Assembly (NCBI GenBank): GCA_019787685.1
Contig: JAHNUO010000007.1
Span: 2,108,001 to 2,172,000, forward strand
Reading direction: 5' to 3'
Source: Chiua virens
Taxonomy: Eukaryota > Basidiomycota > Agaricomycetes > Boletales > Boletaceae
Length of the DNA: 64,000 nt
Each line of letters starts with the position of its first letter. Within the stretch, counting starts at the first letter, position 1. Positions 36,200 to 48,868 of this stretch are shown here, in pieces. The notes under the pieces are model-generated. The model did not search any database and had not been told where the DNA came from. It worked only from the letters and a program-made list of their open reading frames with translations. A program made the position numbers and the translations under genes.

Positions 36200-36956
36200 A
36201 GACCTTTTTCCCCAACCCGATGTGGTTGAATCAGAACTGTCGATGACTCACAATGATGGGAAGTCATCTGAGCATGACGTCGAGGCGTATGGTATCATAC
36301 TCAAGAAGAGAAAAAAATGAACAACATGGTAGTAGCGAGCCCGGATTGCTGGAACAACGAAAATTTGAAGCTGGAAATATTGCATCGAAAGGGCTCCCGG
36401 AATGTTTCAGGAATCAGCATGTCGCCGAGCCGGGGGTTATCCGCTCGAGTTCGCAACGCTGGGAACACAGACTCGTATCTTTCTATTTTGTGCGTGGCCC
36501 GGGAGTTACCAATGCCACAAGACGAAAGACAATAAAAAGCTCAACTTGAGGGAGTCGAGGCTCATACACACAACTTCTAGACTGAACGTGACGTACCTCC
36601 CTGTGGTTTAATTTCTTCCTATTGGGATCGATCTCAATGCGCAACAAGTTTCGACCCGGCGGGATAACCATGGTCGATGCAGACCCAAACCGCTACACCA
36701 TCCAAAGGTGAGCCTGAAATGTCTGGGGCGGAAAATGTACAGGTGACACGAGGGAAGTTCTTGTTGGAGCTAGCGTGAAATGATTTTAATATCCCTACGA
36801 GCCAGAGCTCTTAATACGCACACTACCCGGCCCAAGTACTCTTTAGGTAACCACCATCAGATGATGCTTGCCACTATGGGAAGCCATGTGAACGCCATGT
36901 TTAGATGACGAACCAAAACCTAAGACGCTCGAGAAGAGAGTGAAATCAAAGAGCAT
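36200..36956 (-). pseudogene. Relic of a G1 glutamic peptidase
   Basis: The minus strand retains a signal-peptide-like MLFDFTLFSSVLGFGSSS from 36956, then VLGPGSVR at the position of the intact genes' GPG(D/S)VR splice boundary near 36830. CTFSAPDISGSPLDGVAVW and CIDHGYPAGSKL follow near 36640-36740, matching TGTFTAPDISGS and AWVGID. Stops and frame changes separate the pieces. The C-terminal half with the catalytic Glu is not recognisable. Confidence 0.6.
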
Positions 36957-37314
36957 AGCGTGTAGAGAACTGACGAGTATTGATCGCTGAAATGACGGCA
37001 ATTTGGCAACTTGGCAATGGGACTGAAAGTACAACAGGCCCTGAAGCCTGAATCTTTTATACCATGCGGTCCCTGAAACTTAAAGCTTAATCGTTTGGCA
37101 GTGGAACCAACTGCATTTCGCATATGTAAAATGCTTCGTTCCAAGGTACGCGACGATGTATTGGGAAAGTACATGTGAAGGATAGTTGTGCCTCGCCGTT
37201 CTCCATTGTCGAGGATTGGTGAGTTGTACGGATGCAAGTCAGCTCGATTGAGATTGAACTTTACGTGGCAACAACTCAAACGGCTCGTTGGGACGGTGGC
37301 AAGTAGTATCTCTG

Positions 37315-39422
37315 ATGACAGAGCCTCCACGACATCGTTCCTCCACCCTCAAACCCACTAGACAACCGCCCGCGAGACTCAACCTTCCCCTCAGACCGCC
37401 CTCGCCTCACAATCAAAGTCCCCAGTTTGTCACAGCAAGACCACCAACGCCATCTCGCGGTAAATTCGCGCCCTTTACAGCTAGGCCGGCCAGCCCTACC
37501 CCAACCAACAACGCACCGCCCAACCAACATCACCACGGTGGCTTCCGTGCCCATCTAGCCCATCTCCTTCCCAGACACGCTGCGTTCACAGTCACTCTCA
37601 CTATCCACCAACTTCATAACGTTCCCCTCGTTCACGGCGAGTTTGGCCTCAAGTGGAAGATCAAGGGCGTCACCTCTCATTCCGGCAATGGCATCTTGGA
37701 CAAGGTCAAGGCTAGAAAGGAAAAAGGCAAACTAAACGAGCGGACCCGACCACCGGAGCCACCGACCACGATCCTCAAGAGCAGCGAATCCGACAATGCG
37801 TCCCTTTTCGACGCGGCGTCCGTCTCGGATGCGCATAGCGTCGCCAACAGCAGCTCCATGCACTCGCTGTCCAATGACCATTCCTCTGGGGGTCAAACGA
37901 GCCATGTGACGCTTATCCAGCAAGTACCCATCCCTGCCGTTGTCGTCTCCGCGAATCACCATCCACCCCCGCCCGTGATACGTAGCGCCAGCGGAACAAC
38001 GTCCATCACGAGCATGAGCAGTACCTCATCAACGTCCTCGGCATCGCCCCACCTCAATGGACTCTTTCACAATCCCTTGGGCTACCTTTCAGCGGATTGG
38101 TCGCGACAAGGATCGGGTCAAAGTTCCGTAGCCACGCACGATACCGAGACACCATCCACCCCTCTCATTAGTGACACCACCCATCACCCACAGACTGCAG
38201 CAAAGCTCGGCTACTCTCCTGCAAAGGGAATGACATCGTTTGTAAAGCTCAAGGAACACAATGTTGCCTGGGAAAAGACATTGAAATTTATAGTCCAAAT
38301 GAGCGTTGGCAGGGACAATCGCGAGCTAGGTGATTGTCTAGCCAAGTTCGTTGTCATGCAGGTAATGCTTCCCTGTTCTTTTTAAATCCGGCCTGCCGAC
38401 TGATCTGTCCTCTTAGCGCGTAATTGCGGGTGATCCAGATGCACCTCGTAATCCTCGCCTCGGAGTCGTCTACCTCAACCTTGCACAATACGTTGAAGCC
38501 GGCGTCATCACGCGGAGTTATCTTCTTCGTCAAAGCAAGACGAATGCAACGCTCAAGGTAGGCGCCCGCTACTTTTTGGCCCTCTCCTGTTAACCGACTT
38601 GTTAGCTCTCTATCCACCTCAAACACGCGGCGGGGGAAGTTTCATATGTAGCACCTCCCCTCCCTAAAGGCGAAATCCTCTCCTGGAGTCGCTGGCTTCC
38701 TCCAATCATCGGACGTTTACCGTTCGCGTCCACTAGCCTCGGATCTCTACACGCATGATTCCTCTGATTCCTCGTCAGACAATCTGATTGTTACCTCGGT
38801 CTCTGACACTTCCTCCGTCGTTTCGGGGTCCGGAACTTCTCACAAAAGTTCAACACATGGTCACGGTCATGCGAATGAGCACAATAAACGCGGGACGGCC
38901 AAGAAACAGCGACGCCCGTTCGAGATTGCCAAGTTACCCACAATCGACGATCCGAGAGGTACAGAGAAACTAATCGAGGCGCTGTTCAATCCGGTACCTG
39001 TGACGCAGCCCGGCAAAGTGACTCCGTTCACATATCTTGTTGATTTGGACGAAGGCGATGGCGATGGCGAACACAATTCGGCCATGGCGGATCACACTAC
39101 GGTCATCCACGAGGAAGAGGGTACAAGAAATAGTATAGCCGCGGATGGTGAAGCAGACGACAAGTCGTTGTACACCGACTCACCAGACGAGAGCAAGACG
39201 GATGGGCTAGGGACCGACTATCACTCGCTCCGGTCGCATCCCTCCTTACAAGGATCTCTGCGGAGCAAACGCTCGACACGATCACTTGCGAGCAAGGCCG
39301 GATCGAAGCTCAGCGATGACATCGGGGAGACAGCGGTCAGCAAGGGTGTACATTTGCTGAGCGGGGTAACGGATCGGAGGACATGGTGGCAGAAGGTTCT
39401 CAGTTCGCCCGCTGCTGGATGA
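37315..39422 (+). CDS. C2 NT-type (EEIG1/EHBP1 N-terminal-like) domain protein, one frameshift
   Basis: A basic Pro-rich leader precedes a membrane-binding type C2 domain. It begins AAFTVTLTIHQLHNVPLVHG, is interrupted by a long Ser-rich loop (about residues 130-290), and resumes with FVKLKEHNVAWEKTLKFIVQ, RLGVVYLNLAQYVEAG and LKHAAGEVSYVAPPLPKGE. The tail is Ser/Asp-rich. Fungal proteins of this family are thought to act in membrane trafficking or polarity; this is inferred. The exons are 37315-38361, 38417-38557 and 38606-39422. One shift near 38680-38683 (ctctcctgg) changes ILS-WSRW to ILSGVAGFLQSSD. Removing one base gives 668 codons. ATG 37288, nine codons upstream in frame, is an alternative start. 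Confidence 0.75.
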
Positions 39423-41454
39423 CGTCATGAGGGTAAATCGCGCAGCACTCTGAGCGTCTTTCTATTTTTCCATCTCTCGCTTTTATTTTAATCCTTTCCC
39501 TTGGTTAATTTCGTTGCATGGGATGATGTCGGCATATTTAGACTTGGTGGGGTTACTAAGATCGCAAACTTCTAGGCAACTGTATGATAACACGTTAGAT
39601 TCATCATTCATCGTTACGTTCTCTCCTTAGACTCTGCTAGCTCGAATGACTTGGTTTTTATCTCATGACGTCTATCTCTATTTTAATAATATAATATCAC
39701 AAGATTTTGTGAAAAAGTTAAAATCAGCCCTTCTCCATATCATGAATCCCTAAATATTAGAGTCTATGAACAAAATGTGAGGGCAGCCTGTACAGATAAA
39801 CCGATGGGTCACCCAACTGGCACCACTCCCTTGTCATTCCCATACCCGTAGTTTACCCATCGCCATAGCCTGAGGTGTGGGTACGAGTTTCACGCGGGTC
39901 ATGCACGTATACTTGCTATGCTTTTGCTGCGTCAGTTACACGAGGAATGCGGAAAGACACCGTTGAACGCATTGCATACTAGTCGTGACAGCACCAGCAT
40001 GATGGTAACACAACGGACACGACGGCAGTGTCCAGAGGTGACGGCAACCACAGATACCTGAAATGCACAGACGGAGAAAGCGAGTGGTGGATGAGACACC
40101 GCAAGGCACCAGATGTACAGCCTAGCGAGCCAAGCTGGTCGGGGCGCAAAACACACCATAGACTGTGACCCAGTGGACAGACTCGGAGTCGCGGAGGAGG
40201 TCAAACAGGAACAGCGTGTTGTCAAGCGAACTTTGTGACACAGGGGGGAGCCTGAGGCTAGGTAGTAAGTACGTGAGCAGGGATTATGGGACAACAGTAA
40301 GGCACGTACCACACACTGGCATGCATCATGACCCCACTGATATTTTCCTACATTACATAGCATGTGCTATACATTCAATGATCCTGTGGGTAATCGGTTC
40401 CACGTCAGAACGCGGTAGCGACGCGAGGTGCCAGTGCCTTTTATGGACACCAGCCGATAACCCCAACTCGATTCCCGAAACTCTGTCAAACCAAGATTTT
40501 TTTCTTTCTCATCATCCCACCACGACTGGAGGTAAGCCAAAGATGTTCCTTTCACTCGCTGACCTATTATACATGTATACTTAAGCATGCCGGTCTGCTC
40601 GCACGAGGAATTAGTTATATTGGATATAGGTCTTATTAATGCTAGGTGTTAAGGAGCGGACATGGAAGTACTACTAGGTAAGTACTAAGGAACACAACAA
40701 ATTTGAAGTCATGCACCACTGCAAAGTCACACTGATGCCATATTGTCATTCATTAGCAGATCTACTAGTCGCTCAATGTCATATTCACAAAAATACAATC
40801 TGAATTGCGAATCGAGTCACCACTACCTCCAAGTCCGTTGGAACGTGCCCGATGTGGAAAGAGTAACGTTGCCAGCAAAATGAAAATCTGGTCTAGAGGA
40901 ACGGGGGTGATGGACCCAGGGGCAATGGTAGTAATGAGGTACACAGAACCTTGACGATCCATGATTTCGTGTTTTGGACTTGCCAGTGGGCCCTCGATGA
41001 TTGTATGTGTTTTTGGATCATACATCATCGATCATCATTGACAAGCTACGGAGGCTCTCTGCGAGTTCATACCAAATTACACGAAGTATCCAGATCGTCA
41101 TCAACAAGAGGTGTCTGAAGTTCAACTTTCACAAAGAAACGCAAGAATCGAATGGTTGCCAAAACACGCCTCAATTTACCGTACTAGGTAATGGCATAAG
41201 GTCAGGTCGACGTTCCATGCCCAGCTTTTCCTCTTAGCTCTAAGGACCAAGCCCCACGATCATGGATTCATTGCACACTGCCTCAATGCGATGTTCAGGG
41301 TAAATAATCATAAGCGGGGTACCTACTAATTAAGAGTGTCTCCGAAATTCATCCTCTGCACATTTTCTTAGCTCCGTTCCACCCCATTCCTTTCTTTGAT
41401 TGTTGTAGGCTTTCACGCACGCTACTGGCTAGTCGGAGGTGCACGTCCTGAAGC
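39423..41454. other. Gene-free AT-rich spacer
   Basis: The first 350 bases are AT-rich 3' flank. Frames at 39932-40363 and 40765-41028 on minus are short and unrecognised, and the second is hydrophobic. No TE or RNA gene is visible. Confidence 0.4.
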
Positions 41455-42715
41455 ATGACTGGCCACGGAATTCCCCTAGACAAGGCAGAGCTCTTGTCAA
41501 CCTTACTAGAAGCGCTCTTGTATGGTAAGACCCGCCGTGGATGAATAAGGTGGAAAACCTGCTAAACCACGCTGGGGATAGGTTTCTCCTTGTTGATGTT
41601 CGGAGGGACTGTCTGGGTACTGTTAAATCAACGGTCCACCCATCGAGCGAACCACAAGATGGTCACTGTTGCTTGTTCGTTACTGCTGTTTAGTACAGCG
41701 GTGTGTATTTCGTTTCGTTCGCTTGAAAGACAGACCGTTGATTCATTGATATGCAGCACTTTGTGATCGATATTATTAGGATCATGCAGGGTTTGATCTT
41801 ATACCGTGACTCTTACCCAGGTGGACCTATCAAGTTTTTCTCGGACGTGTCTCAATGGACGCTCGTCTGCAAGACTTACATCTATGTCATCCAAACGCTA
41901 ATTGGCGACGGCGTCATGGTAAACTCTTTTGAAAATTCACGACGTCCACTGAGTATCTGGTAGCTCTACCGCTGCTACGCAGTATGGCAATCTGGAGTTA
42001 TCATGATCCTGCCCGGCTTACTCTGGTGTTCCGTTGCTGGTACGGGTGTTATCTTGAGTAATCCCGGTGATTGACGACAATCATGAAGTGACCGGATTCG
42101 GAGCTCCGTATAGTGGATCTCAAGTATCGCAAGATACAGTCTTTGGTGGCAATCTCGTGCAATGGATGACGGCATTCTACGCATCGACATTCACAACTAA
42201 CCTACTGGTGACTAGTAAGTCCTCGCATTTGGATGATACATTGGACCGTGTTTCTAAAATTATACCCTGTACCAGTTCTACTAGCTTATCGTATCTGGTA
42301 TATCGACCGCAAGGCGACGAAGCTGCGCGTCCATTGCCAGTCCCAATTACGACCCATTCTGGACGTCATTATCGATGCTGGTGCGATCTATTCTCTCACC
42401 CTTCTTGCTGCGTTGGTCTGCTTTGCGAACCAATCCAACGGCCAATGTGTTATTCTACACATGGTCAGTCATCATACTGCTCTCACAAGTGATGAATAAT
42501 TCCACTGAACTTGACGCGGCGGCCAGATCATGGCTATCATCTCCATCACGTTTTATATGGTCATCATTCGCGTTGGGCTGGCCAATCGGACTCGCCAACG
42601 ACTGAATGCGATTCCGCTAGAATATTCTGATGCGGACGGGACGCGTAGAATGCAGGTCCATATCACGACTCTGACCGAGACCAAGGTTGATTGGACCGAC
42701 GAATGTTGTGGGTAG
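41455..42715 (+). CDS. Seven-span membrane protein family, copy A
   Basis: This is an uncharacterised multi-copy membrane protein family of mushrooms. The start encodes GIPLDKAELLSTLLEALLYG, then intron, LLMFGGTVWVLLNQRSTHRA, intron, HFVIDIIRIMQGLILYRD, PGGPIKFFSDVSQW, intron, LYRCYAVWQSGVIMILPGLL, intron, GAPYSGSQVSQDTVFGG, QWMTAFYASTFTTNLLVT, intron, LLAYRIWYIDRKATKLR, AIYSLTLLAALVCFANQSNG, intron, and IISITFYMVIIRVGLANR. Splice sites recur at the same places in the other copies: GCT-G/TG-ACC joins the fourth intron in A and B. About seven hydrophobic spans are visible, with a short polar tail (HITTLTETKVD). It is the only plus-strand copy. I can offer no ligand or role. Confidence 0.78.
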
Positions 42716-43058
42716 CAAAAACTATTGAAATGAGATCAAGATTAACAACGTCGAAGAGGTTACGATATTCCGTCTGGACTGCAAGTACTCTGATTTATCG
42801 TTGTCACTCTGGTTGTCCTTGTCAACATTCTTGTAGTATAGCACTCCATGTGTTATAATCCCCACAGCAGATTACGAGTCCTCGTGAGGTGTTGTTCCGT
42901 CCATTCGTGTTCATGGGAGCAAGTCTAGTTGGGAGCGAATCAATAATCTGTTAGTCGGTATGATACAATGGCGCGCAGACGGTCTACAGTAAACGAACAT
43001 GGGTCATCTCCATACCACTCGATCTCTACAACCACATACCTCGCGAGCATTGAATAGA

Positions 43059-43671
43059 CTACCCAGACTCTCCAAACAACCCCTTCACCAAAGCCCCCTC
43101 TACTTCGTTCGTTCTTCTCCTGGCCTTGTCTTCCTTTCGCCGCTCTGCCTTCTGCAATGCTACTTCTTTGGCCACTGCTTCCTTAGCAGCAATTTCGGCG
43201 GCGCGTTGCGCGCGTTTCGCCTCCAGCGCGTTGTGGGCGTCGAATTGTTCACGAACGAGCAGCCGGAGACGCATTCCTTCATCGCCGAGGAGCGATGGGG
43301 ATGTTTTGAGAAGGTACTGATCCAGTCCACCATGCTGCGCGTGTAAGACATCAGCCCCATTGCTGGCACAAGTTCCAGATTCTCCACTTCGCGCCGCGGA
43401 TGAGGGGGAGAGAACAGAAGAGACGCACCTTGTGTATCGTCCTTAGTGCTCTCGCCGTGACCTTGACTTGTATTCGCCTTCCCAACAGCTCTGAAACCAA
43501 CGTTTTAGGGTGGATGTTTGGGAGCCATGTGCGGCGTGTTTTTGTCAGTGAGTGGGGGACGTTGTTGCCGTATTGGATGGTCTTTCCGTGGAAGAGACCA
43601 AGGGCAGCACGTTTGAAGGGTTGGGAGAGTGCAGCAGGAAGGGCAGAGAGGGTGGACTGGGTCGGGAACAT
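43059..43671 (-). CDS. Mitochondrial large-subunit ribosomal protein bL28m
   Basis: The 172-residue protein matches bL28m (yeast MRPL24). It has GLFHGKTIQYGNNVPHSLTK directly followed by TRRTWLPNI, then VTARALRTIHK, and HGGLDQYLLKTSPSLLGDEG with MRLRLLVRE. The N-terminus (MFPTQSTLSALPAALSQPFK) is basic and hydroxylated, as for a mitochondrial import signal. The C-terminus is a Lys/Ala/Glu-rich coiled region. The exons are 43429-43671 and 43059-43334 with a 94-nt intron and an intact frame. It is the only clear housekeeping gene inside the membrane-protein array, so the array has grown around it. Confidence 0.9.
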
Positions 43672-44275
43672 GATGGATGGATACGAGAATTGGACTTGCT
43701 TAGGATTAGTATAAATAAATGTAAACTTTGAGACAATCAAGTCGCCTGTAGCAAATATATTACCACGACACTCAAACCCTTGTGCATTTGGGTACAGATC
43801 CATTTCATTGCTTTTCTGGTACTCGGCACAACACCTTGTGTTATTGGACCAGACATTGTAAGCACCCTTTCAATCTAACACCATCGCGGATATTCGTACG
43901 GTTTCCATTCCCTAGATGAAAGCTGCTAATGAGACGACAGCTACTTCACCCACAGACTGACAGTGAGGTCATCTTTCCTGATCAGGTAGGGATCAAGTGG
44001 TCGTTGTGACATCTCACCAGATGGAATTCAAGTTTCTTTACCCGTGTTGTGCAGCCGGGCCCGAGTACTAGTTCCAGGAAAGCCATATTCCCGTCGGCCG
44101 GCTCAAGGCTTGGACCAGGATGGTGTTTATCCACAACGGTGTAGCATCAGGCCATCCTTCGCTCATCCAAGGGTATATCAATAAACGACTACCATATAAC
44201 CCACCATACAATTGGAAAAGGAGCAACACTAATTGGCCCTACTCGTCAGGTACGTGCATCTTTTTGAGGATGGGA

Positions 44276-44805
44276 TTATGATGACGTCCTTGCGTGTACA
44301 GGTGCGTGTGTAGCTTCTGAAGATGCAGACTGATCTTGTGCCTCGGCACGTACGAACTCGGACATCTTAACGGGTCGGGGCTCAGGAAGAGGTGGTCGAG
44401 GCTGTAACATCGAAGAACACAAATGTTAGTGAATACAGCCAGGGTAAACGAGGATGACCGTCCTTTACTCTTGTGTTCAGGAGGACTACAAAGCCTTGGT
44501 CACTGATCGAGCACGATTCCAGGGTCTTATCGTCAGTTGGGACTCGCCCTGTTTCCCACCGGCGATGAGCGAGTGATTAATATCGCGAAATAGTGAGGGG
44601 ATCAAGCGTACCAGAAAATATGATCCTTTGGTTGTCGATAACATATCCTCGAGACTGATGGATTTTGACTTTGAGATCGCCAATGGTCTCTGACGGTTCT
44701 GCATCAATCTAGAGCAGAGTCTGTATGGCCCTACGACTCAGTCAAAGTTTGGGCACGAACCTGAAATTCGGTTGTTTCCTGGTATGTCTTTACAGATACC
44801 TTCAT
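44276..44805 (-). CDS. Rad23-like ubiquitin-like domain protein, UBL only
   Basis: The first 77 or so residues are a ubiquitin-like domain of Rad23 type: MKVSVKTYQETTEFQ, then IDAEPSETIGDLKVKIHQ, NQRIIFSGRVPTDDKTLES and CSISDQGFVVLLN. In Rad23 this domain binds the proteasome and is followed by UBA, Rad4-binding and UBA domains. Here only a Pro-rich and acidic tail of about 40 residues follows (PRPPLPEPRPVKMSEFVRAE) before a stop. The exons 44761-44805, 44612-44708, 44469-44548 and 44276-44401 sum to exactly 116 codons with normal GT-AG sites. No UBA-like sequence was seen between 43672 and 44276. It is either a truncated duplicate of RAD23 or a stand-alone UBL adaptor. Confidence 0.75.
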
Positions 44806-45249
44806 CGAGGAACGAAGACAGGAGTTCGACGTCGGAATAAGAACTACATAGGTCATATTTTATTAAATGCAAAAGTATGTCCGAGTCCGAGTCCCACGCT
44901 TGAGCATCCTGTAGATGCCCGGGCACCGTACAAAGATATTCACGTCCAATTCCACTGTACGACACTCGACAGATCCGAGACGATCCGCTTCTAGGAGTCT
45001 TCTGGAGCATGGAAAAATAACGTATGCTACTACAACTTGGAGTTGACAAGAACAACGACGATAGACATGGATCAAAGTACCCGCAAACCAGCGAAAGGCT
45101 TCCAGTGTCATTTTCGCGCTACCGCTGGACCATGCCATGAACGGTCGATAAATCCTAAATATGAGCCACGCCTCCTGGGGAATATTTGCGAAGTCCACTC
45201 GTACGTTGGCAGACAAAGCTCACATCATTTCTTCGACGTTATCATCAAC

Positions 45250-46588
45250 CTAGATCCCCATCCGATGGTTCTCGCTACTCAGACCTACGGTCATCGGACT
45301 TATTGACGGGCGTTCAACGTCCACCTTATTTTCGGTTAATGTCGTGATGTGAACTTGCATTCTGCTCGCCCTGTCCGCACTAGAACTTTGAGAAGGGGAT
45401 GCATAACCCAGTGGTAATGCATTCATTCTTTGGCTCGCCCGATTGGCCAACCCAACACGAATGATGACCATGTAAAACGTGATGGAGATGATGGGCATGA
45501 CCTGGAAGTAACGATAATTTGTCAGTGAAGCTATTTCTAGTCTCATACGAGATGGCTGACCATGTCCAGAACCACATATTGACCGTTAGATTCATTTACA
45601 AAACAGATCAACGCCGCGAGAAGGGTGAAGGAGTAGATCACGCCAGCGTCGATAATGACGTGTAAAATTGGGCGCAATTGGGACTTATGGTGACCACGCA
45701 GCCTCGTCGCCTTCCGGTCGACATACCAGATCCGATAAGCCAGTAAGACTGATAGAAGGAAATACTTTCAGAAAAACTGTCCAACATTCCCCGCGACGCG
45801 AGGACGTACTGGTTGCCACGAGGTTAGTCGTGAAAGTAGATGCATAGAATGCCGTGATCCATTGCGATAGACTCCCACCAAAAACTTCGCTTTGTTTAAC
45901 GTGCGATAGGGTATAAGGTGCCCCAATTCCGGTCACTTGGCGATGGTCGTTAGGTTGTTTCACACTACACCAAAAGTCAGACGTACCAGCAACAGCACAC
46001 CAAAGCAAGCCAGGCAAAATCATGATCAGTTTAGACTGCCATACTGCATAGCAGCGGTACAGCTAGTCATATGCATATGCTCATCAAAGGTCGGTCATCT
46101 AAACAAAACAAAACACACCATCACCCCGTCGCCAATCAGCGTCTGGACGGTATAAATGTAGTTCTTGGATACGAATGTCCATTGAGACACGTCTGCAAAA
46201 TATCCGCTAGGTCCGGCTGAAGTGTCGCGATACAGGATCAGGCCCTGTATGATCCTGATAATATCGATCACGAAGTGCTGTATACAAACGAGTCAGTCCA
46301 TCCTGGTGGCACTACTGCCGAGTCAAAGAAACATTATACGTACTACCGTACTAAACAACAGCAAAGAACAGGCTACCGTAACCATTTTACGATTGACTTC
46401 GCGAGTGGATCGCTGATAGAATAGTACCCAGATCGTCCCTCCAAACATCAAAAGCGAAAAACCTATCCAAGGGTCAACATGCTTTCCGCACCATTTATCC
46501 ACCAAAGGTCCTACTTACCATACAAGAACGCTTCTAGGACAGTTGATAAGAGCTCTGCCTTGTCTAGAGGAATTCCATGGCTACTCAT
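45250..46588 (-). CDS. Seven-span membrane protein family, copy B
   Basis: Same family as copy A and closest to it. It starts MSSHGIPLDKAELLSTVLEA at 46588 and continues through LLMFGGTIWVLFYQRSTREV, the HFVIDIIRIIQGLILYRD span, LYRCYAVWQSKLIMILPGLL, GAPYTLSHVKQSEVFGG, QWITAFYASTFTTNLVAT, a DAGVIYSFTLLAALICFVNE span and IISITFYMVIIRVGLANR. The tail is longer and polar (SQSSSADRASRMQVHITTLT). I checked each junction by eye and found no lost splice site, so I call it intact. It is in opposite orientation to A. Confidence 0.78.
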
Positions 46589-48062
46589 AATTCGGCGCGC
46601 ACTGTAACTGGCCAGGAGACGTGTGAACCTGATAAGGAGCAGGGCAAAGAACGAGGGGGGAAGGGGGGAGGGACGCAGCAGAAGAGAAAGGGCGATACCT
46701 TTAATTGGTAGTGATTGCGGCTTATAATTATTGCCCCGAACACTTCATTAAAGCAGTGGTAGCTGGGCGGTGTACAATATCCATGACAGGGTTATGTACT
46801 TACTGGCGAAAAAATTCCTCAAAACTTAATCCATAGACAGAAAGGATTAATACAGAATCAGACGTCAGCAGATTGCGGTTCTATGTAGCCGAGATCACGA
46901 GGACGCCACAAGAACCTAGTCTGTGCACAGTAAAGCAGCGCGTCTCTTCACCGCTCCGCTTCCCCCACCAATTTAAACGACTCGGAGTGACGCGGTTCCG
47001 AGCTAGCTCTTGCGTCCCTGCGCTCGCTCACAGTTCTCTCCAGCAGAGCGACGGGACATTCTTGTTCATTTGACTCCGCTCTTTTGCTCGGGTGGCTTCT
47101 GTCGCAGCGCTGCTTCGGGCCGGAAGCAGCTCAGCAATTTTAGTAAGTGTGTCGCACTTGTCATTGCCATGCCGCATCTCCGAGTCCCCTATCGTCTGTA
47201 CGAGGCACCTTGTTTGGTTCGAATGAGAGACGCAGAAAACCTCCTTATAGCTTACTAGTAACAAATTTTAGATAAGTCATTCGAAATGTCATAAAGATAT
47301 CGTCGGAAGTACATACCTCTCAGCGATATCACGGTTCTGCGTACCTCATTATCACCGTTCCTTGGTCCGACATCCACCGCTGCGCTCTGTTAGCGTTTCC
47401 CACCATTAGTTAATCTCTTGCCGACTCGGAAAATACTTCCTAACACGTTCCATCAGATCTTGCAGTGGTGTTCTCAGGGATTTAGAGCGCTATTTCAGAT
47501 TTCAGATTTGTGGCCCCGTCGCTGACGGTGAACGATCACTAGTGCTATGAGCACGACAATGAAGCCTGACGTTGCGGTGGCGTGGAGCTACCCTTTTTTA
47601 AGTAAAGCTGGTCGTTTAAACGTTCAAGCTTGGAAGCCCAAGCTCAAGGTTCAGATGCTCCTGGAGCGGCGAAATCAGATGTGTGAGAATCCGAGTCCAT
47701 AAGTCGACCACGTGAGGTTCTTCTCGAGGGTTGGTTTTTGGCAATGGCAAATGACTCCGTGCCAAGCGTGAGCTTACACTGGCATTGCCACTCTTTTCCC
47801 GCAGGGCACTGCAGCCCCAGGCGAGGGATTAGCGCGGATCTATGGCAGAGTAAGTACTCTTGCCGACTCCGTACTTTTGGTCAGAGATTCTGATAACAGG
47901 GCCACTGGCAAGGCAGCAGCCTAGAGACAGACCTGCCACTAGGTTACCAGTACGCTGAGGGAAGCACTGAGATTTACAAGTTGATGCGGTTTATGACGAC
48001 TCGGTGTTGACTCTGCCTGATTTAATCACTTCGAGAACCCGCCGGCACGTATTCATAACAAG
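46589..48062. other. Spacer without recognisable gene
   Basis: Short frames at 46873-47264 overlap on both strands and match nothing. A degenerate, repeat-poor stretch continues up to the first helicase-end repeat. Confidence 0.35.
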
Positions 48063-48320
48063 CATAGCCTTCGGATGGTGGCAGCATGATTGCACTGGCA
48101 TAAATAGATACATGCAGACTATAGAAGGAGATGATGGTACACTACGTTAGTCGTAGATTTAGTTTCATTTGAAGGTGCAAATAGTAGGAGAACGTCTTCT
48201 CGTTTGCACACTCTCGACAGAGCAGTGTACAGTTGCCCATGAGCAAATGGTTCGACGCGGCGGAGGTCGAGTACAGCTCTGTCGAGAGTCAAACGCTGGC
48301 ATCCGTTGAACGTAGAGCCC
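48063..48320 (-). mobile_element. PIF1/Helitron-type helicase C-terminal fragment, repeat copy 1
   Basis: The minus strand encodes RLTLDRAVLDLRR, then PFAHGQLYTALSRVCKREDV and LLLFAP. This is the final SF1B motif set (GQLYxALSR) typical of PIF1 helicases and the helicase half of Helitron transposases. The rest of the helicase is absent. The lower boundary carries the block atagccttcgg that also starts repeats 2 and 3. This copy keeps the longest helicase part. Confidence 0.6.
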
Positions 48321-48546
48321 CATTCCCTCCAAACGTGTAAAATTCCACGTCGTGATTATGCCGGAGGGCAAAAAAATGAAACCTTCTTGCTTCCAAAACG
48401 TTTTTCCTTCAGAATACTAATAGGCCCGCCCTCCCCGAACGCCGAGGATTCCGTGAAGGCTACAAACGGAGGCCATCTGAAGCGAAGAGCAGAAGAGAAG
48501 TGAAAAAAGACAACGCAAAGGAAGAACTGTGGGAGGAGAGGGGGGG

Positions 48547-48760
48547 ATAGCCTTCGGACGGTGGCATCACTGTAATTGCACAAGCTTAAATAGATACATG
48601 CAGATTATAGGAGGCGATGATACACTATGTTAGTTGTAGATTTAGTTTCATTCGAGGGTGCAAATAGTAGGAGAATGTCTTCTCGTTTGCGCACTCTCGA
48701 CAGAGCAGTGTATGGATTGACGTCGCGAAGGTCGTCAGCAAGCGTTCGAAAATAATGCTG
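48547..48760 (-). mobile_element. Helicase-end repeat, copy 2 (left of the P450)
   Basis: This is a direct repeat of copy 1: atagccttcgg, then aatagatacatgcag, gtagatttagtttcatt and ctctcgacagagcagtgta in the same order. Its minus frame reads NPYTALSRVRKREDILLLFA. Beyond the shared helicase end it extends through a block (tgtatggattgac, then tcgcgaagg) that is also in copy 3. Confidence 0.6.
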
Positions 48761-48868
48761 TGCCTGGTGCTTCGTGTGAGGATGTGCATGAGGAGAGGAG
48801 TAATAATCAAGATAAATAGCCCGAGGGTCATTCATGAGCTGATAGTCCATCTTTACCTCCTGTCAACC

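Noticed and set aside
39932..40363. 143-codon minus-strand frame
   Set aside because: Cys/Ser-rich, no family resemblance, no supporting exons or promoter.
47500..48062. LTR retrotransposon around the P450 using the direct repeats as LTRs
   Set aside because: The repeats encode a helicase end, there are three of them, no TG..CA ends or primer-binding site are seen, and no gag-pol lies inside.
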